A DNA stretch of 64,000 nucleotides, taken from Hymenobacter properus. GTDB taxonomy: Bacteria; Bacteroidota; Bacteroidia; Cytophagales; Hymenobacteraceae. Numbering within the stretch: position 1 is the first letter of the stretch; every line of letters starts with the position of its first letter. Under the pieces are notes generated by a model, which was not told the DNA's origin, ran no database searches, and saw nothing but the letters and a program-made list of their open reading frames with translations. The position numbers and the translations under genes are program-made. This document shows, piece after piece, positions 24,848-33,037 of the stretch. The stretch is taken from contig NZ_JADQDP010000007.1 in assembly GCF_015694735.1 (NCBI RefSeq), forward strand, positions 1-64,000. The letters are read 5' to 3'.

Positions 24848-26644
24848 GTGCAACAGCTAGAATCCTCCCTCAAAACCGCCCTGCAAACCGCCGCTCAGGC
24901 CGTTTTTGGCGTTGAAGTGCCCACCGCCAGCCTCACGCTCCAGCCCACGCGCAAGGAGTTTGCCGGCAGCTTCACCCTCGTCACGTTCCCACTCACCAAA
25001 GCGCTGGGCAAAGGTCCCGAGCAAATCGGCCAGGCCCTGGGCGAGTGGCTGAAAGCCAACGAGCCCCGCGTGCGCGGCTACAACGTGGTGAAAGGCTTCC
25101 TCAATATCGAAATTGCCGATGCTGAGTGGCTGTCCCAGTTCGAGCAGTTGCGCGCGCAGCCCGCTGCCGCGCCGGTACCCACCGAGGGCGCCCCGCAGCG
25201 CGTGGTGGTGGAGTATTCATCGCCCAACACCAACAAGCCCCTGCACCTGGGCCACCTGCGCAACAACTTCCTGGGCTACTCGGTGGCCGAGATTCTGAAA
25301 GCCACCGGCGCCACCGTCACCAAAGCCAACTTGGTGAACGACCGCGGCATTCACATCTGCAAGTCGATGATTGCCTACCAGCACTTCGGCCAGGGCGAAA
25401 CCCCGCAGAGCGCCGTCATGAAGGGCGACCACCTGGCCGGCAAATACTACGTGCTGTTTGAGAAGCATTACCGCGAGGAAATCAAGCAGCTCGAAGCCGA
25501 AGGCGTGGCCACCGACATTGCCAAAAAGCAGGCCCCGCTCATGACCGAGGCCCAGCAGATGCTGCAGGCCTGGGAAGCCGGCGACCCTGAAGTGAAAGCC
25601 CTCTGGAGTCAGATGAACGGCTGGGTGTATGAAGGCTTCGATGCCACTTATAAAAACATCGGTGTTGACTTTGACCAGTATTACTACGAGTCCGAAACCT
25701 ACCTGCTGGGCAAGGAGCGGGTAGAAGAAGGTTTGGGAAAAGGCGTGTTCTTCAAGAAAGACAACGGCTCGGTGTGGGTTGATTTGCAGGCCGAGGGCTT
25801 GGATGAAAAGCTCCTGCTCCGCGCCGACGGCACCAGTGTGTACATCACTCAGGACCTAGGCACGGCCGAGCTTAAATACCAGGATTTCGGTTACGACAGC
25901 AGCATCTACGTCATTGCCGACGAGCAGAACTACCACATGCAGGTGCTGCAAGCCACGCTGAAAAAGCTGGGCAAGCCCTACGCTGACGCCATTCACCACC
26001 TCAGCTACGGCATGGTGGATTTGCCCTCGGGCAAGATGAAATCGCGCGAAGGCACCGTAGTAGACGCCGATGAACTGGTGCGCGACGTGGTGGCCGCCGC
26101 CAAAGCCGCCACCCTCGAAAAAGGCAAAACCGAAGGCCTCAACGATGAGGAGCTGGAGGAACTGTACCACACGCTGGGCCTCGGCGCGCTGAAATACTAC
26201 CTGCTGAAGGTAGACCCCAAAAAGCGCATGCTTTTCAACCCCGAAGAGTCGGTGAGCCTGGAAGGCCACACCGGCCCGTTCATTCAGTATTCGCACGCCC
26301 GCATTGCCGCTATCCGTCGCAAAGCCGCCGAACTTGGCATCGATGAATCGGCTGATTGGAGCAGCATTGCCGGGTTGGAAGCGACTGAGCAGGAACTGAT
26401 TCAGGAGCTGGCCCGCTACGCTGGCGTGGTGGCCGAAGCTGCCCGGAATCTCTCGCCGGCCGTCATCGCGCAATATGCTTATGACTTGGCGAAGGCCTAC
26501 AACCGCTTCTACGCCGAGGTGTCGATTTTCCAGGAAACCGACCCGGCCAAGCGCAGCCTGCGGGTGGCGCTGTCCGCCCGCGTGGGCGAGCAGATTAAAG
26601 CGGCGATGGGCCTGCTGGGCATTCAGGTGCCCGAGCGGATGTAA
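24848..26644 (+). CDS. argS: Arginine-tRNA ligase
   Basis: This 598-residue class I aminoacyl-tRNA synthetase charges tRNA-Arg. It has the N-terminal additional domain, the HIGH-type motif in SSPNTNKPLHLGHLRNN (HLGH at 133-136), and the degenerate KMSKS-type loop GKMKSREGTVV. It also has the all-helical DALR anticodon-binding domain at the end, with ARVGEQIKAAMGLLGIQVPERM. The start is GTG 24848: residues MQQLESSLKTAL fit the family, and an exact promoter box ends four bases earlier, which excludes an upstream start. A GTCATGCCG palindrome follows the stop by 24 bases and may end the transcript. Confidence 0.97.
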   Translation: MQQLESSLKTALQTAAQAVFGVEVPTASLTLQPTRKEFAGSFTLVTFPLTKALGKGPEQIGQALGEWLKANEPRVRGYNVVKGFLNIEIADAEWLSQFEQLRAQPAAAPVPTEGAPQRVVVEYSSPNTNKPLHLGHLRNNFLGYSVAEILKATGATVTKANLVNDRGIHICKSMIAYQHFGQGETPQSAVMKGDHLAGKYYVLFEKHYREEIKQLEAEGVATDIAKKQAPLMTEAQQMLQAWEAGDPEVKALWSQMNGWVYEGFDATYKNIGVDFDQYYYESETYLLGKERVEEGLGKGVFFKKDNGSVWVDLQAEGLDEKLLLRADGTSVYITQDLGTAELKYQDFGYDSSIYVIADEQNYHMQVLQATLKKLGKPYADAIHHLSYGMVDLPSGKMKSREGTVVDADELVRDVVAAAKAATLEKGKTEGLNDEELEELYHTLGLGALKYYLLKVDPKKRMLFNPEESVSLEGHTGPFIQYSHARIAAIRRKAAELGIDESADWSSIAGLEATEQELIQELARYAGVVAEAARNLSPAVIAQYAYDLAKAYNRFYAEVSIFQETDPAKRSLRVALSARVGEQIKAAMGLLGIQVPERM

Positions 26645-26667
26645 TCGCCAAAACGGAAATTGTAACC

Positions 26668-26754
26668 CGTCATGCCGAGCGCAGCCGAGGCATCTCGCGT
26701 GCCGAAGTAATTAGTCTTCCGCGGCGAGATGCCTCGGCTGCGCTCGGCATGACG
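26668..26754. repeat. GTCATGCCGAG-family palindrome (perfect)
   Basis: Arms of 31 bases (26668-26698 and 26724-26754) are perfect reverse complements around a 25-base loop. The arm begins CGTCATGCCGAGCGCAGCCG and ends in GCATCTCGC. It sits between argS and the LOG-family gene, both on the + strand. Confidence 0.92.
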
Positions 26755-26777
26755 GACTGCCCAACTACCAAAAACAC

Positions 26778-27359
26778 ATGAAATCCATTGCCGTTTACTG
26801 CGGTTCCAGCGCCGGAACCAACCCTAATTATATCACCCAGGCCCAGGCGCTGGCCAAAGCCATGGTGGCCCAAAACCTCACGCTGGTTTACGGCGGCGGG
26901 CGCGTGGGCCTCATGGGCACCATTGCTGATGCCGTGCTGGCAGAAGGCGGTCAGGTTATCGGCGTGATTCCCGATTTTCTGGATGCCAAGGAGCTGGCCC
27001 ACAAGGGCTGCACGGAGCTGTACGTGGTTAAGTCCATGCACGAGCGCAAGCTGATGATGGCCGACCGTGCCGATGGCTTCATTGCCATGCCCGGCGGCTA
27101 CGGCACCCTCGAAGAGCTGTTTGAGGTGCTGACCTGGGGTCAACTCGGCCTGCACCGTAAGCCCGTGGCCCTGCTAAACGTGGACGGCTACTACGACCTG
27201 CTGCTGCAAGCCCTCGACCGTATGGCCGCCGACCAGCTCCTGCGCGCCGAAAACCGCGCCCAACTTCTGCAATCGGCCAACCCCGAGGAACTGCTGAAGC
27301 AAATGGCTGCCTATCAGCCGGTGCAGCTGGAAAAGTGGCTGACGCCGCCGACTACGTGA
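26778..27359 (+). CDS. LOG family protein (TIGR00730 Rossmann fold)
   Basis: The 193-residue protein has the full LOG pattern: CGSSAGTNPNY (residues 8-18), VYGGGRVGLMG (37-47), SMHERK (86-91) and the signature PGGYGTLEE (105-113). LOG proteins are phosphoribohydrolases that release the base from N6-modified or plain nucleoside 5'-monophosphates. In bacteria the true substrate is often AMP or is unknown. It is soluble and of normal length. It lies between two unrelated palindromes, so it is probably transcribed alone. ATG 26778 is the only sensible start. Confidence 0.93.
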   Translation: MKSIAVYCGSSAGTNPNYITQAQALAKAMVAQNLTLVYGGGRVGLMGTIADAVLAEGGQVIGVIPDFLDAKELAHKGCTELYVVKSMHERKLMMADRADGFIAMPGGYGTLEELFEVLTWGQLGLHRKPVALLNVDGYYDLLLQALDRMAADQLLRAENRAQLLQSANPEELLKQMAAYQPVQLEKWLTPPTT

Positions 27360-27360
27360 T

Positions 27361-27434
27361 GTAGCGTGGACTCTGCGAGTCCGCGCATTACCGATAACGT
27401 TCGCCCATGCGCGGACTCGCAGAGTCCACGCTAC
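27361..27434. repeat. Perfect 28-base inverted repeat (GTAGCGTGGACT type)
   Basis: The arms 27361-27388 and 27407-27434 are exact reverse complements around an 18-base loop. The arm begins GTAGCGTGGACTCTGCGAGT. It starts two bases after the LOG stop and ends 11 bases before the helD start. It is the only copy in the window and is not related to the GTCAT families. Confidence 0.9.
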
Positions 27435-27445
27435 AACCATCTGCG

Positions 27446-29494
27446 ATGAACGCAACCGAACAAGAAGAGCGGGAACACCTCGAAGAAATCAAGGAGCAGC
27501 TGACCCTGGCAGTGCGGCGCGTCGACGACTCGGTGCGGCAGTTTTCCAGCGAATTGCGGGAAAAGAAGGAGTACATCCACGAAAACCAGTCGGGCATGGA
27601 CGAGGCCGACATGGTGGCCGCCGGCCAGTCCATCGACCGCATGGCCTACACCGGTGCCGGCGCCGTGGCCCGCAAGCGCAAGCTGCTCAAGCTGCTGCAG
27701 TCGCCCTACTTCGGCCGCATCGACTTCACGACCCGCAACAACGTGACCACGCCGGTATACATCGGCGTGCACTCGTTTGTGGACGAGCGGCAGCGGCGCG
27801 GCCTTATCTACGACTGGCGGGCCCCCATCTCGTCGATGTTTTACGATTATGAGCTGGGCGAGGCGGCTTACCAGACCCCGTCCGGTTCTATTGAGGGCCG
27901 CATCGACCTCAAGCGGCAATATAAAATTCAGGACGGGCGGCTGGAGTTTCTGATTGAGAATGGTGTGAACATCCACGACGAGGTGCTTCAGCGCGAGTTG
28001 GCCAAGTCGTCGGATGACAAGATGAAGAACATCGTGGCCACCATTCAGCGCGACCAAAACGCGGTGATTCGCAACGAGGAGGCTTCGGTGATGGTCATTC
28101 AGGGTGTGGCGGGTTCGGGCAAAACATCTATCGCCCTGCACCGCATTGCGTTCCTGCTCTACCGCTACCGCGACAGCATCGGGGCCAAAGACATTCTCAT
28201 CATCTCTCCCAACAAGGTCTTTGCCGACTATATCTCGAACGTGCTGCCCGAGCTGGGGGAGGAGCATATTCCTGAGACGGTGATGGAGGAACTGGCGGCT
28301 GATTTGCTGGGCCAGCAGTACCAGTTCCAGACCTTTTTTGAGCAGGTGACGGCCTTGCTGGAGCTCCACAACCCGGCGTTCATCGAGCGCATCCGGTTCA
28401 AATCCTCGTTCGACTTCCTCAGCCAGCTTAACAAGTACCTGTTGCACGTCGAGAACAACTATTTCAGCGCGAGCGAGCTGCGCGTGGGCCGCACGGTGGT
28501 ACCCAGCGCCTTGCTGACGCAGAAGTTCAAGACCTACCACCGGGTACCGCTCCTGAAGCGTTTCCCACTGGTGGGCGACGACGTGCGCGCCTTCGTGCGC
28601 ACCGCCGCCAACCGTAAGCTCACCAACGGCGAGAAAAACACGATAGGGGAGGCGCTCACGCGTATGTTCCGCTTCAACAACGTGCTGGATTTCTACCGCG
28701 ACTTCTACCGCTGGCTGGGCCGGCCTGAGCTGTTCCGCTACGAACCTGGGCAGACGCTGGAGTACGCCGACGTATTCGCCCTGATTTACCTGCGCATCCG
28801 CCTGGAAGGCATCTCGGCCTACGACCACGTGAAGCACTTGCTGGTGGACGAGATGCAGGACTACACGCCGGTGCAGTACGCCGTGCTGTCGCGAGTGTTC
28901 AACTGCCGCAAGACCATTTTGGGCGACGTGAACCAAATGGTGAACCCCTACAGCGCCTCATCGGCCGAAACCATTGAGCGCGTTTTCCCGCAGGCCGACA
29001 TTGTGCGGCTGAACCGCAGCTACCGCTCCACCATCGAGATTACGCAGTTCGCCCAACGCATCACGCCCAACCCGAACATCATCCCGCTGGAAAGGCACGG
29101 GGAAGAGCCTGCTTTTGTGCACTGCTCCAGCCACGCCGGGGAACTGGAGATGCTGAAGCAGCTAGTGGCAGCTTTCAAAGATTCGGGCAGTAACTCGCTG
29201 GGCATCATTTGCAAAACGCCGCGACAGGCTGAGCAAGTGCAGCAGGCGCTGGAAGGGCAAGGGGTGCAACTACTCACGGAGGAGTCTACGCACTTCAAAG
29301 AGGGCGTGGTGCTCACCACCGCGCACCTGGCGAAGGGGTTGGAGTTTGATGAAGTCGTCGTGCCCTTCGCCTCGGCCCGCAACTACCAAACCGAAGTCGA
29401 CAAGAGCATGCTCTACGTGGCTTGCACCCGCGCCATGCACCGCCTCACGCTCACGTATGCGGGCGAGCTGACAGCGTTTTTGGTGGTGCTGTAG
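27446..29494 (+). CDS. helD: HelD-like UvrD/Rep superfamily 1 helicase
   Basis: The 682-residue protein begins with an acidic coiled coil (NATEQEEREHLEEIKEQL) of the kind that HelD pushes into the RNA polymerase channel. Then come DWRAPISSMFYDYE, Walker A GVAGSGKT at 220-227, the Walker B region LLVDEMQDYTPVQYAVL, motif III-type GDVNQMVNPY, motif IV RLNRSYRSTIEI and a C-terminal VAYVACTRAM-like segment (MLYVACTRAMHRLTL). HelD strips and recycles stalled RNA polymerase. ATG 27446 starts the coiled coil; the frame continues upstream only into the palindrome. Assignment to HelD rather than a generic SF1 helicase rests on this N-terminus and the length. Confidence 0.85.
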   Translation: MNATEQEEREHLEEIKEQLTLAVRRVDDSVRQFSSELREKKEYIHENQSGMDEADMVAAGQSIDRMAYTGAGAVARKRKLLKLLQSPYFGRIDFTTRNNVTTPVYIGVHSFVDERQRRGLIYDWRAPISSMFYDYELGEAAYQTPSGSIEGRIDLKRQYKIQDGRLEFLIENGVNIHDEVLQRELAKSSDDKMKNIVATIQRDQNAVIRNEEASVMVIQGVAGSGKTSIALHRIAFLLYRYRDSIGAKDILIISPNKVFADYISNVLPELGEEHIPETVMEELAADLLGQQYQFQTFFEQVTALLELHNPAFIERIRFKSSFDFLSQLNKYLLHVENNYFSASELRVGRTVVPSALLTQKFKTYHRVPLLKRFPLVGDDVRAFVRTAANRKLTNGEKNTIGEALTRMFRFNNVLDFYRDFYRWLGRPELFRYEPGQTLEYADVFALIYLRIRLEGISAYDHVKHLLVDEMQDYTPVQYAVLSRVFNCRKTILGDVNQMVNPYSASSAETIERVFPQADIVRLNRSYRSTIEITQFAQRITPNPNIIPLERHGEEPAFVHCSSHAGELEMLKQLVAAFKDSGSNSLGIICKTPRQAEQVQQALEGQGVQLLTEESTHFKEGVVLTTAHLAKGLEFDEVVVPFASARNYQTEVDKSMLYVACTRAMHRLTLTYAGELTAFLVVL

Positions 29495-29641
29495 CGCGAG
29501 CTTTCTGGGCTGCTTTACAAAATGATACCCAAGCAGCGCGGTGGCGCGGACTACAAATTATGCGCTATGGTTCTAGGTCCGAAACCCTATTGGCCTTCGT
29601 ATGGTTAGGCACGCAACCGCGCAAGCCATTACCTTCAACCC

Positions 29642-30229
29642 ATGAAAAAGTCTCTTCTTCTCACTTTGGCCACCGCCGCTACGGCCGTGGTTTTCATCGC
29701 CGCCAAGCCAGCCGTTCCCACCGCCATGCCTACGCCCGCCGAAACCGAAAAAGCCGCGCCGTCCGTGTACGATTTCACGGTGAAATCTATTGATGGCAAA
29801 GACGTGAAGCTGAGCCAGTACAAGGGCAAAAAGCTGCTCATTGTGAACACCGCTTCCAAATGCGGCTACACCCCGCAATACAAGGAGCTGGAGGAGCTGT
29901 CGAAGCAATACGCGGGCAAGGTGACGGTGCTGGGCTTCCCGTCCAACAGCTTCAACCAGGAGTTGGCTTCCAATTCCGAAGTGGCCTCGTTCTGCGAGAA
30001 GAACTACGGCGTAACTTTTCCGCTGTTCGAAACGGTGTCGGTGAAGGGCGACGATGCCGCGCCGCTCTATAAGTACCTGTCCGACAAAACCAAAAACGGC
30101 GCGGTGTCTGACGCGCCGAACTGGAACTTCTGCAAATACCTGGTGGATGAAAAAGGCCACGTCGTGAAGTTCTACCCCTCGAAAGTGAAGCCCCTCAGCC
30201 CCGAGCTGCTGGCCGATATCACGAAGTAG
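29642..30229 (+). CDS. Exported thioredoxin-type glutathione peroxidase
   Basis: The 195-residue protein has an N-terminal signal or anchor (KKSLLLTLATAATAVVFIAA) and then the peroxidase domain. The catalytic tetrad is present: Cys74 in NTASKCGYTPQY, Gln106 in NSFNQELAS, and Trp161-Asn162 in PNWNFCKYLVD. Cys118 in SFCEKNYGVTFP stands where the resolving cysteine of thioredoxin-dependent members is found. It should therefore reduce hydroperoxides using a thioredoxin-like partner, in the periplasm. Upstream lies TACCTTCA, a weak -7 box. A perfect GTCATCCTGAG palindrome begins 12 bases after the stop. Confidence 0.93.
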   Translation: MKKSLLLTLATAATAVVFIAAKPAVPTAMPTPAETEKAAPSVYDFTVKSIDGKDVKLSQYKGKKLLIVNTASKCGYTPQYKELEELSKQYAGKVTVLGFPSNSFNQELASNSEVASFCEKNYGVTFPLFETVSVKGDDAAPLYKYLSDKTKNGAVSDAPNWNFCKYLVDEKGHVVKFYPSKVKPLSPELLADITK

Positions 30230-30240
30230 ATAGTTATTTT

Positions 30241-30321
30241 GTCATCCTGAGCGCAGCGAAGGACCTTGTCACGTGAGTGGTTTTCCAACGTGACAAGGTC
30301 CTTCGCTGCGCTCAGGATGAC
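30241..30321. repeat. GTCATCCTGAG-family palindrome (perfect)
   Basis: Arms of 34 bases (30241-30274 and 30288-30321) are exact reverse complements around a 13-base loop. It lies between the glutathione peroxidase gene and menA and ends 18 bases before the menA start. Confidence 0.93.
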
Positions 30322-30338
30322 GAATTTTAGTAATACCC

Positions 30339-31235
30339 ATGTCTCCTTGGATTTCCGCATTCCGCCCTCGCACGTTGCCGTTAGCTTTGGCCAGCATCCT
30401 CACCGGTGGCTTCCTGGCCAAAGCCAACGGCCAGTTCAACGGCCTGGTGGTGGGCCTGGCCGCCCTCACGACCATCCTGCTCCAAATCCTGAGCAACCTG
30501 GCTAACGACTACGGCGACTCCCAAAACGGCGCCGACAGTGTGCACCGCCAGGGCCCGCAGCGCGCCGTGCAGAGCGGCGCCATCACGCCGGAGCAGATGA
30601 AGCGCGGCATGTGGATTTGCGGGTTGCTGGCCCTAGGCAGCGGGCTGGCGCTACTGTGGGTGGCGCTGGGCGCGGCGGGTCTGGGCTTGTTTCTCGGGTT
30701 TCTGGCGCTGGGGCTGGCGGCCATCTGGGCGGCCGTGAACTACACGGCGGGCTCGAACCCGTACGGCTACGCTGGGCTGGGCGACATTTCGGTGTTTCTG
30801 TTTTTTGGGCTGGTGGGCGTGTGCGGCACCTACTTTCTGCAAGCCCGTAGCCTGCCGCTGCAGGTGCTGCTGCCGGCGGCCGCGCTGGGCTGCTTTGCCA
30901 CGGCCGTCCTGAATGTGAACAACATCCGCGACATCAACTCCGACGTGCTGGCCGGCAAAATCACCATTCCGGTTCGGCTGGGGGCGGTGCACGCCCGGCG
31001 CTACCACTGGCTGCTGCTCATCATCGGGCTGGGCTGCGCCACGGTGTTTGTGGCACTTACCTATCACTCGCCCTGGCAGTGGCTGTATGCGCTGGCGGTG
31101 CCGCTGTTTGCCTTCAATGCCATTCAGGTGTGGCAGCGGCAGGAGTCGATGCAGATAGACCCGCTGCTTAAGCAAATGGCCCTGAGCACGCTGGTGTTTA
31201 CGGTGCTGTTTGGGATAGGGCAGGTGCTGGGGTAA
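30339..31235 (+). CDS. menA: 1,4-dihydroxy-2-naphthoate polyprenyltransferase
   Basis: The 298-residue UbiA-superfamily membrane enzyme joins a polyprenyl chain to dihydroxynaphthoate in menaquinone synthesis. The first aspartate-rich motif is visible as NLANDYGDSQNGADS. The second region has LNVNNIRDINSDVLAGK, with the MenA-type NNIRD. About eight membrane segments follow a regular spacing. It acts in the inner membrane. Other men genes are not in the window. The start lies right after a palindrome, which leaves little room for a promoter, so expression may depend on read-through or on a promoter within the palindrome region. Confidence 0.94.
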   Translation: MSPWISAFRPRTLPLALASILTGGFLAKANGQFNGLVVGLAALTTILLQILSNLANDYGDSQNGADSVHRQGPQRAVQSGAITPEQMKRGMWICGLLALGSGLALLWVALGAAGLGLFLGFLALGLAAIWAAVNYTAGSNPYGYAGLGDISVFLFFGLVGVCGTYFLQARSLPLQVLLPAAALGCFATAVLNVNNIRDINSDVLAGKITIPVRLGAVHARRYHWLLLIIGLGCATVFVALTYHSPWQWLYALAVPLFAFNAIQVWQRQESMQIDPLLKQMALSTLVFTVLFGIGQVLG

Positions 31236-31271
31236 GTCCAGCGGTAAAATAGGGTAGAACAACGCTTTGAG

Positions 31272-31310
31272 AAAAGCCCGCATTGCGCGCAATGCGGGCT
31301 TTTTGCTTTT
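31272..31310 (+). terminator. Terminator after menA
   Basis: A perfect 32-base palindrome (31272-31303) with GC-rich centre GCATTGCGCGCAATGC and flanking A and T runs, followed by GCTTTT. It ends menA and shows that the next gene has its own promoter. Confidence 0.88.
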
Positions 31311-31463
31311 TATGCAGCAGTGTTGCTATTAAGTAGCCGTTGCAAATAATCCCATGAATGGAAGCGCGGCTGGTGTGCAATACGCCTCCTAAAGGCATCG
31401 TTGGGGAAATAGATAGCCATACATCTTTTCCCGGTAGCGGCTCCGGCTTCTTGTCGCGCTTGT

Positions 31464-32984
31464 ATGAAGCACAACGTTTACATCGTGGGGCTGGCCCTGA
31501 TGTGGTTCGGCGCATGTCATGCCCAACCAACCCCGTCCCAGGCCGCGGCGGATAAGCAGGGTGAGTTTGGCCCTACGGCCAACGGCTTGGTTTATTCGCC
31601 CCACACCATGAACCGCTTGCGGCGCATCGTCGATTCGCTCAACCTCAAGCACAAGGTGTGCGAGCTGCGGCGGGCTTACCGCAGCTACCGGCAGGGCCAG
31701 GCCAGCTACATCGCGCTGGAAAAGGGCGACCTCAAGCAGGCCCGGCTGGCGCTGGAGCAGGGCCTCACACCCGAGGCGTTTCAAGCGCGCTTTCCGGCGG
31801 CGACGGTTGAGAAAGACCTGCTGGTTATCAGCTACCTCGATGAATACGAGGACAACAGCAAAAAGCCGGCGACGGTGTACCGCAGCATCCCCTTCAACAA
31901 CCAGGGCGAACACCTGCTTCGGCTAAAAGAACCCGCCGCCCCAGCGCCGGGGCGCTGGGTTATTCAGGCTGAGGCCAAGAGTTCTTATTCTGATGCCTCG
32001 CTGAGGGCCTTTTATTTTCCTGATGCCCTCTCGCAGCCGGCCTTGCCGGCCCAATACGCCAACCTGGTGCAGTACGCCGACTGCCTGATTGACACTACGG
32101 CCCAGATATACTTCGTATCGGCCAAGCGCACGGGCGTGCGCTACCGCCAGAACGAGCCCCGGGCCGAAGCGGCCTTCATGAGCTACGCGCACGAGCAAAC
32201 CCAGCAGCCCAAGCTTGAATATTCCAATAAGACGACAGAGACCGAGCAAAAAGCCCAATGGGCAGCCTTCGAGAAATGGCAAACGGAGCGGTTTGCGAAA
32301 ATGGACCAACTGGCCCGCACGCCCAAATTTCGGGAGTTGCTAGCCCAGGCCGTAACCAGTGCCAACACCGTCGGGGCCACCGATGACGAGTTTGAAGAAT
32401 ACGTGGCCCGCTACTATTCGCCTCAGAAGGCGCTGGAGTTCAAGCGCAGCCGCATTGTGGTCGGCGGTTGCAGCATGGACGACAGTCCCCGCCGCCACGC
32501 GCTAGGCATTGCCACACTCTCGGCCGAAACGGTGAATTGGGAAACATTTCTGCGGGCCCACCTCGACATCATGAACGACCGGTTCGAGCGCGTGTCGGAC
32601 GGCAGCTACGCCTGGGCCGGCCGCAAAACCTACCTGCGCGAACTGGAAGAACTCGACATCAACGTGCCCGACCTCATGCTCGGCATCAGCCTGCGCATCG
32701 ACAATGCCAGCCGCAACCACTATTTCGGCAGCCTGGGCCGGCTCGGGCGCGCCCTGGCCGAAACCCAGCAGCCCCGGGAACTGGAGCAGCGCCTGCTCGG
32801 CATCGTGGCCGACCCCAGCCTCGACGCCTACAACCGGGTGCTGGCCTACTACCTGTTTCTCTGCTACAACAATAACCTGGAGGACAAAGAGCTGCAACAG
32901 CAAAACATTGCTAGGCTCAACACGGCCGTACAGAAGCTGCCCACCTATCTGGTGGCGCGAGCGACGGTGAAGGAAGAGAAGTAA
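31464..32984 (+). CDS. Secreted protein of unknown function
   Basis: The 506-residue protein has a signal sequence (NVYIVGLALMWFGACHAQ) that ends either at HAQ or at a weak lipobox at Cys18. The mature part is mixed alpha/beta. It has an early charged helix (MNRLRRIVDSLNLKHKVCEL), a mid-region acidic-basic helix (TETEQKAQWAAFEKWQTERF), and a helical C-terminal half with ETFLRAHLDIMNDRFERVSDG and repeated leucine-rich helices. I do not recognise a domain. It stands alone between two strong terminators and is convergent with the DEAD-box helicase gene. Confidence 0.8.
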   Translation: MKHNVYIVGLALMWFGACHAQPTPSQAAADKQGEFGPTANGLVYSPHTMNRLRRIVDSLNLKHKVCELRRAYRSYRQGQASYIALEKGDLKQARLALEQGLTPEAFQARFPAATVEKDLLVISYLDEYEDNSKKPATVYRSIPFNNQGEHLLRLKEPAAPAPGRWVIQAEAKSSYSDASLRAFYFPDALSQPALPAQYANLVQYADCLIDTTAQIYFVSAKRTGVRYRQNEPRAEAAFMSYAHEQTQQPKLEYSNKTTETEQKAQWAAFEKWQTERFAKMDQLARTPKFRELLAQAVTSANTVGATDDEFEEYVARYYSPQKALEFKRSRIVVGGCSMDDSPRRHALGIATLSAETVNWETFLRAHLDIMNDRFERVSDGSYAWAGRKTYLRELEELDINVPDLMLGISLRIDNASRNHYFGSLGRLGRALAETQQPRELEQRLLGIVADPSLDAYNRVLAYYLFLCYNNNLEDKELQQQNIARLNTAVQKLPTYLVARATVKEEK

Positions 32985-32990
32985 GGCAAT

Positions 32991-33026
32991 AAAAAAGCCC
33001 CGCTGTATTCGCAGCGGGGCTTTTTT
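32991..33026. terminator. Bidirectional terminator
   Basis: AAAAAAGCCCCGCTG (32991-33005) pairs exactly with 33012-33026 around the loop TATTCG. It separates the convergent unknown secreted protein and DEAD-box helicase genes. Confidence 0.93.
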
Positions 33027-33037
33027 CAATGGGTGAA

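Noticed and set aside
30172..30505. Short frames crossing GTCATCCTGAG palindromes, encoding SFAALRMT-like peptides
   Set aside because: The same peptide appears at 45493 and 51400 because the palindrome itself is translated. It is a repeat artefact, not a gene family.
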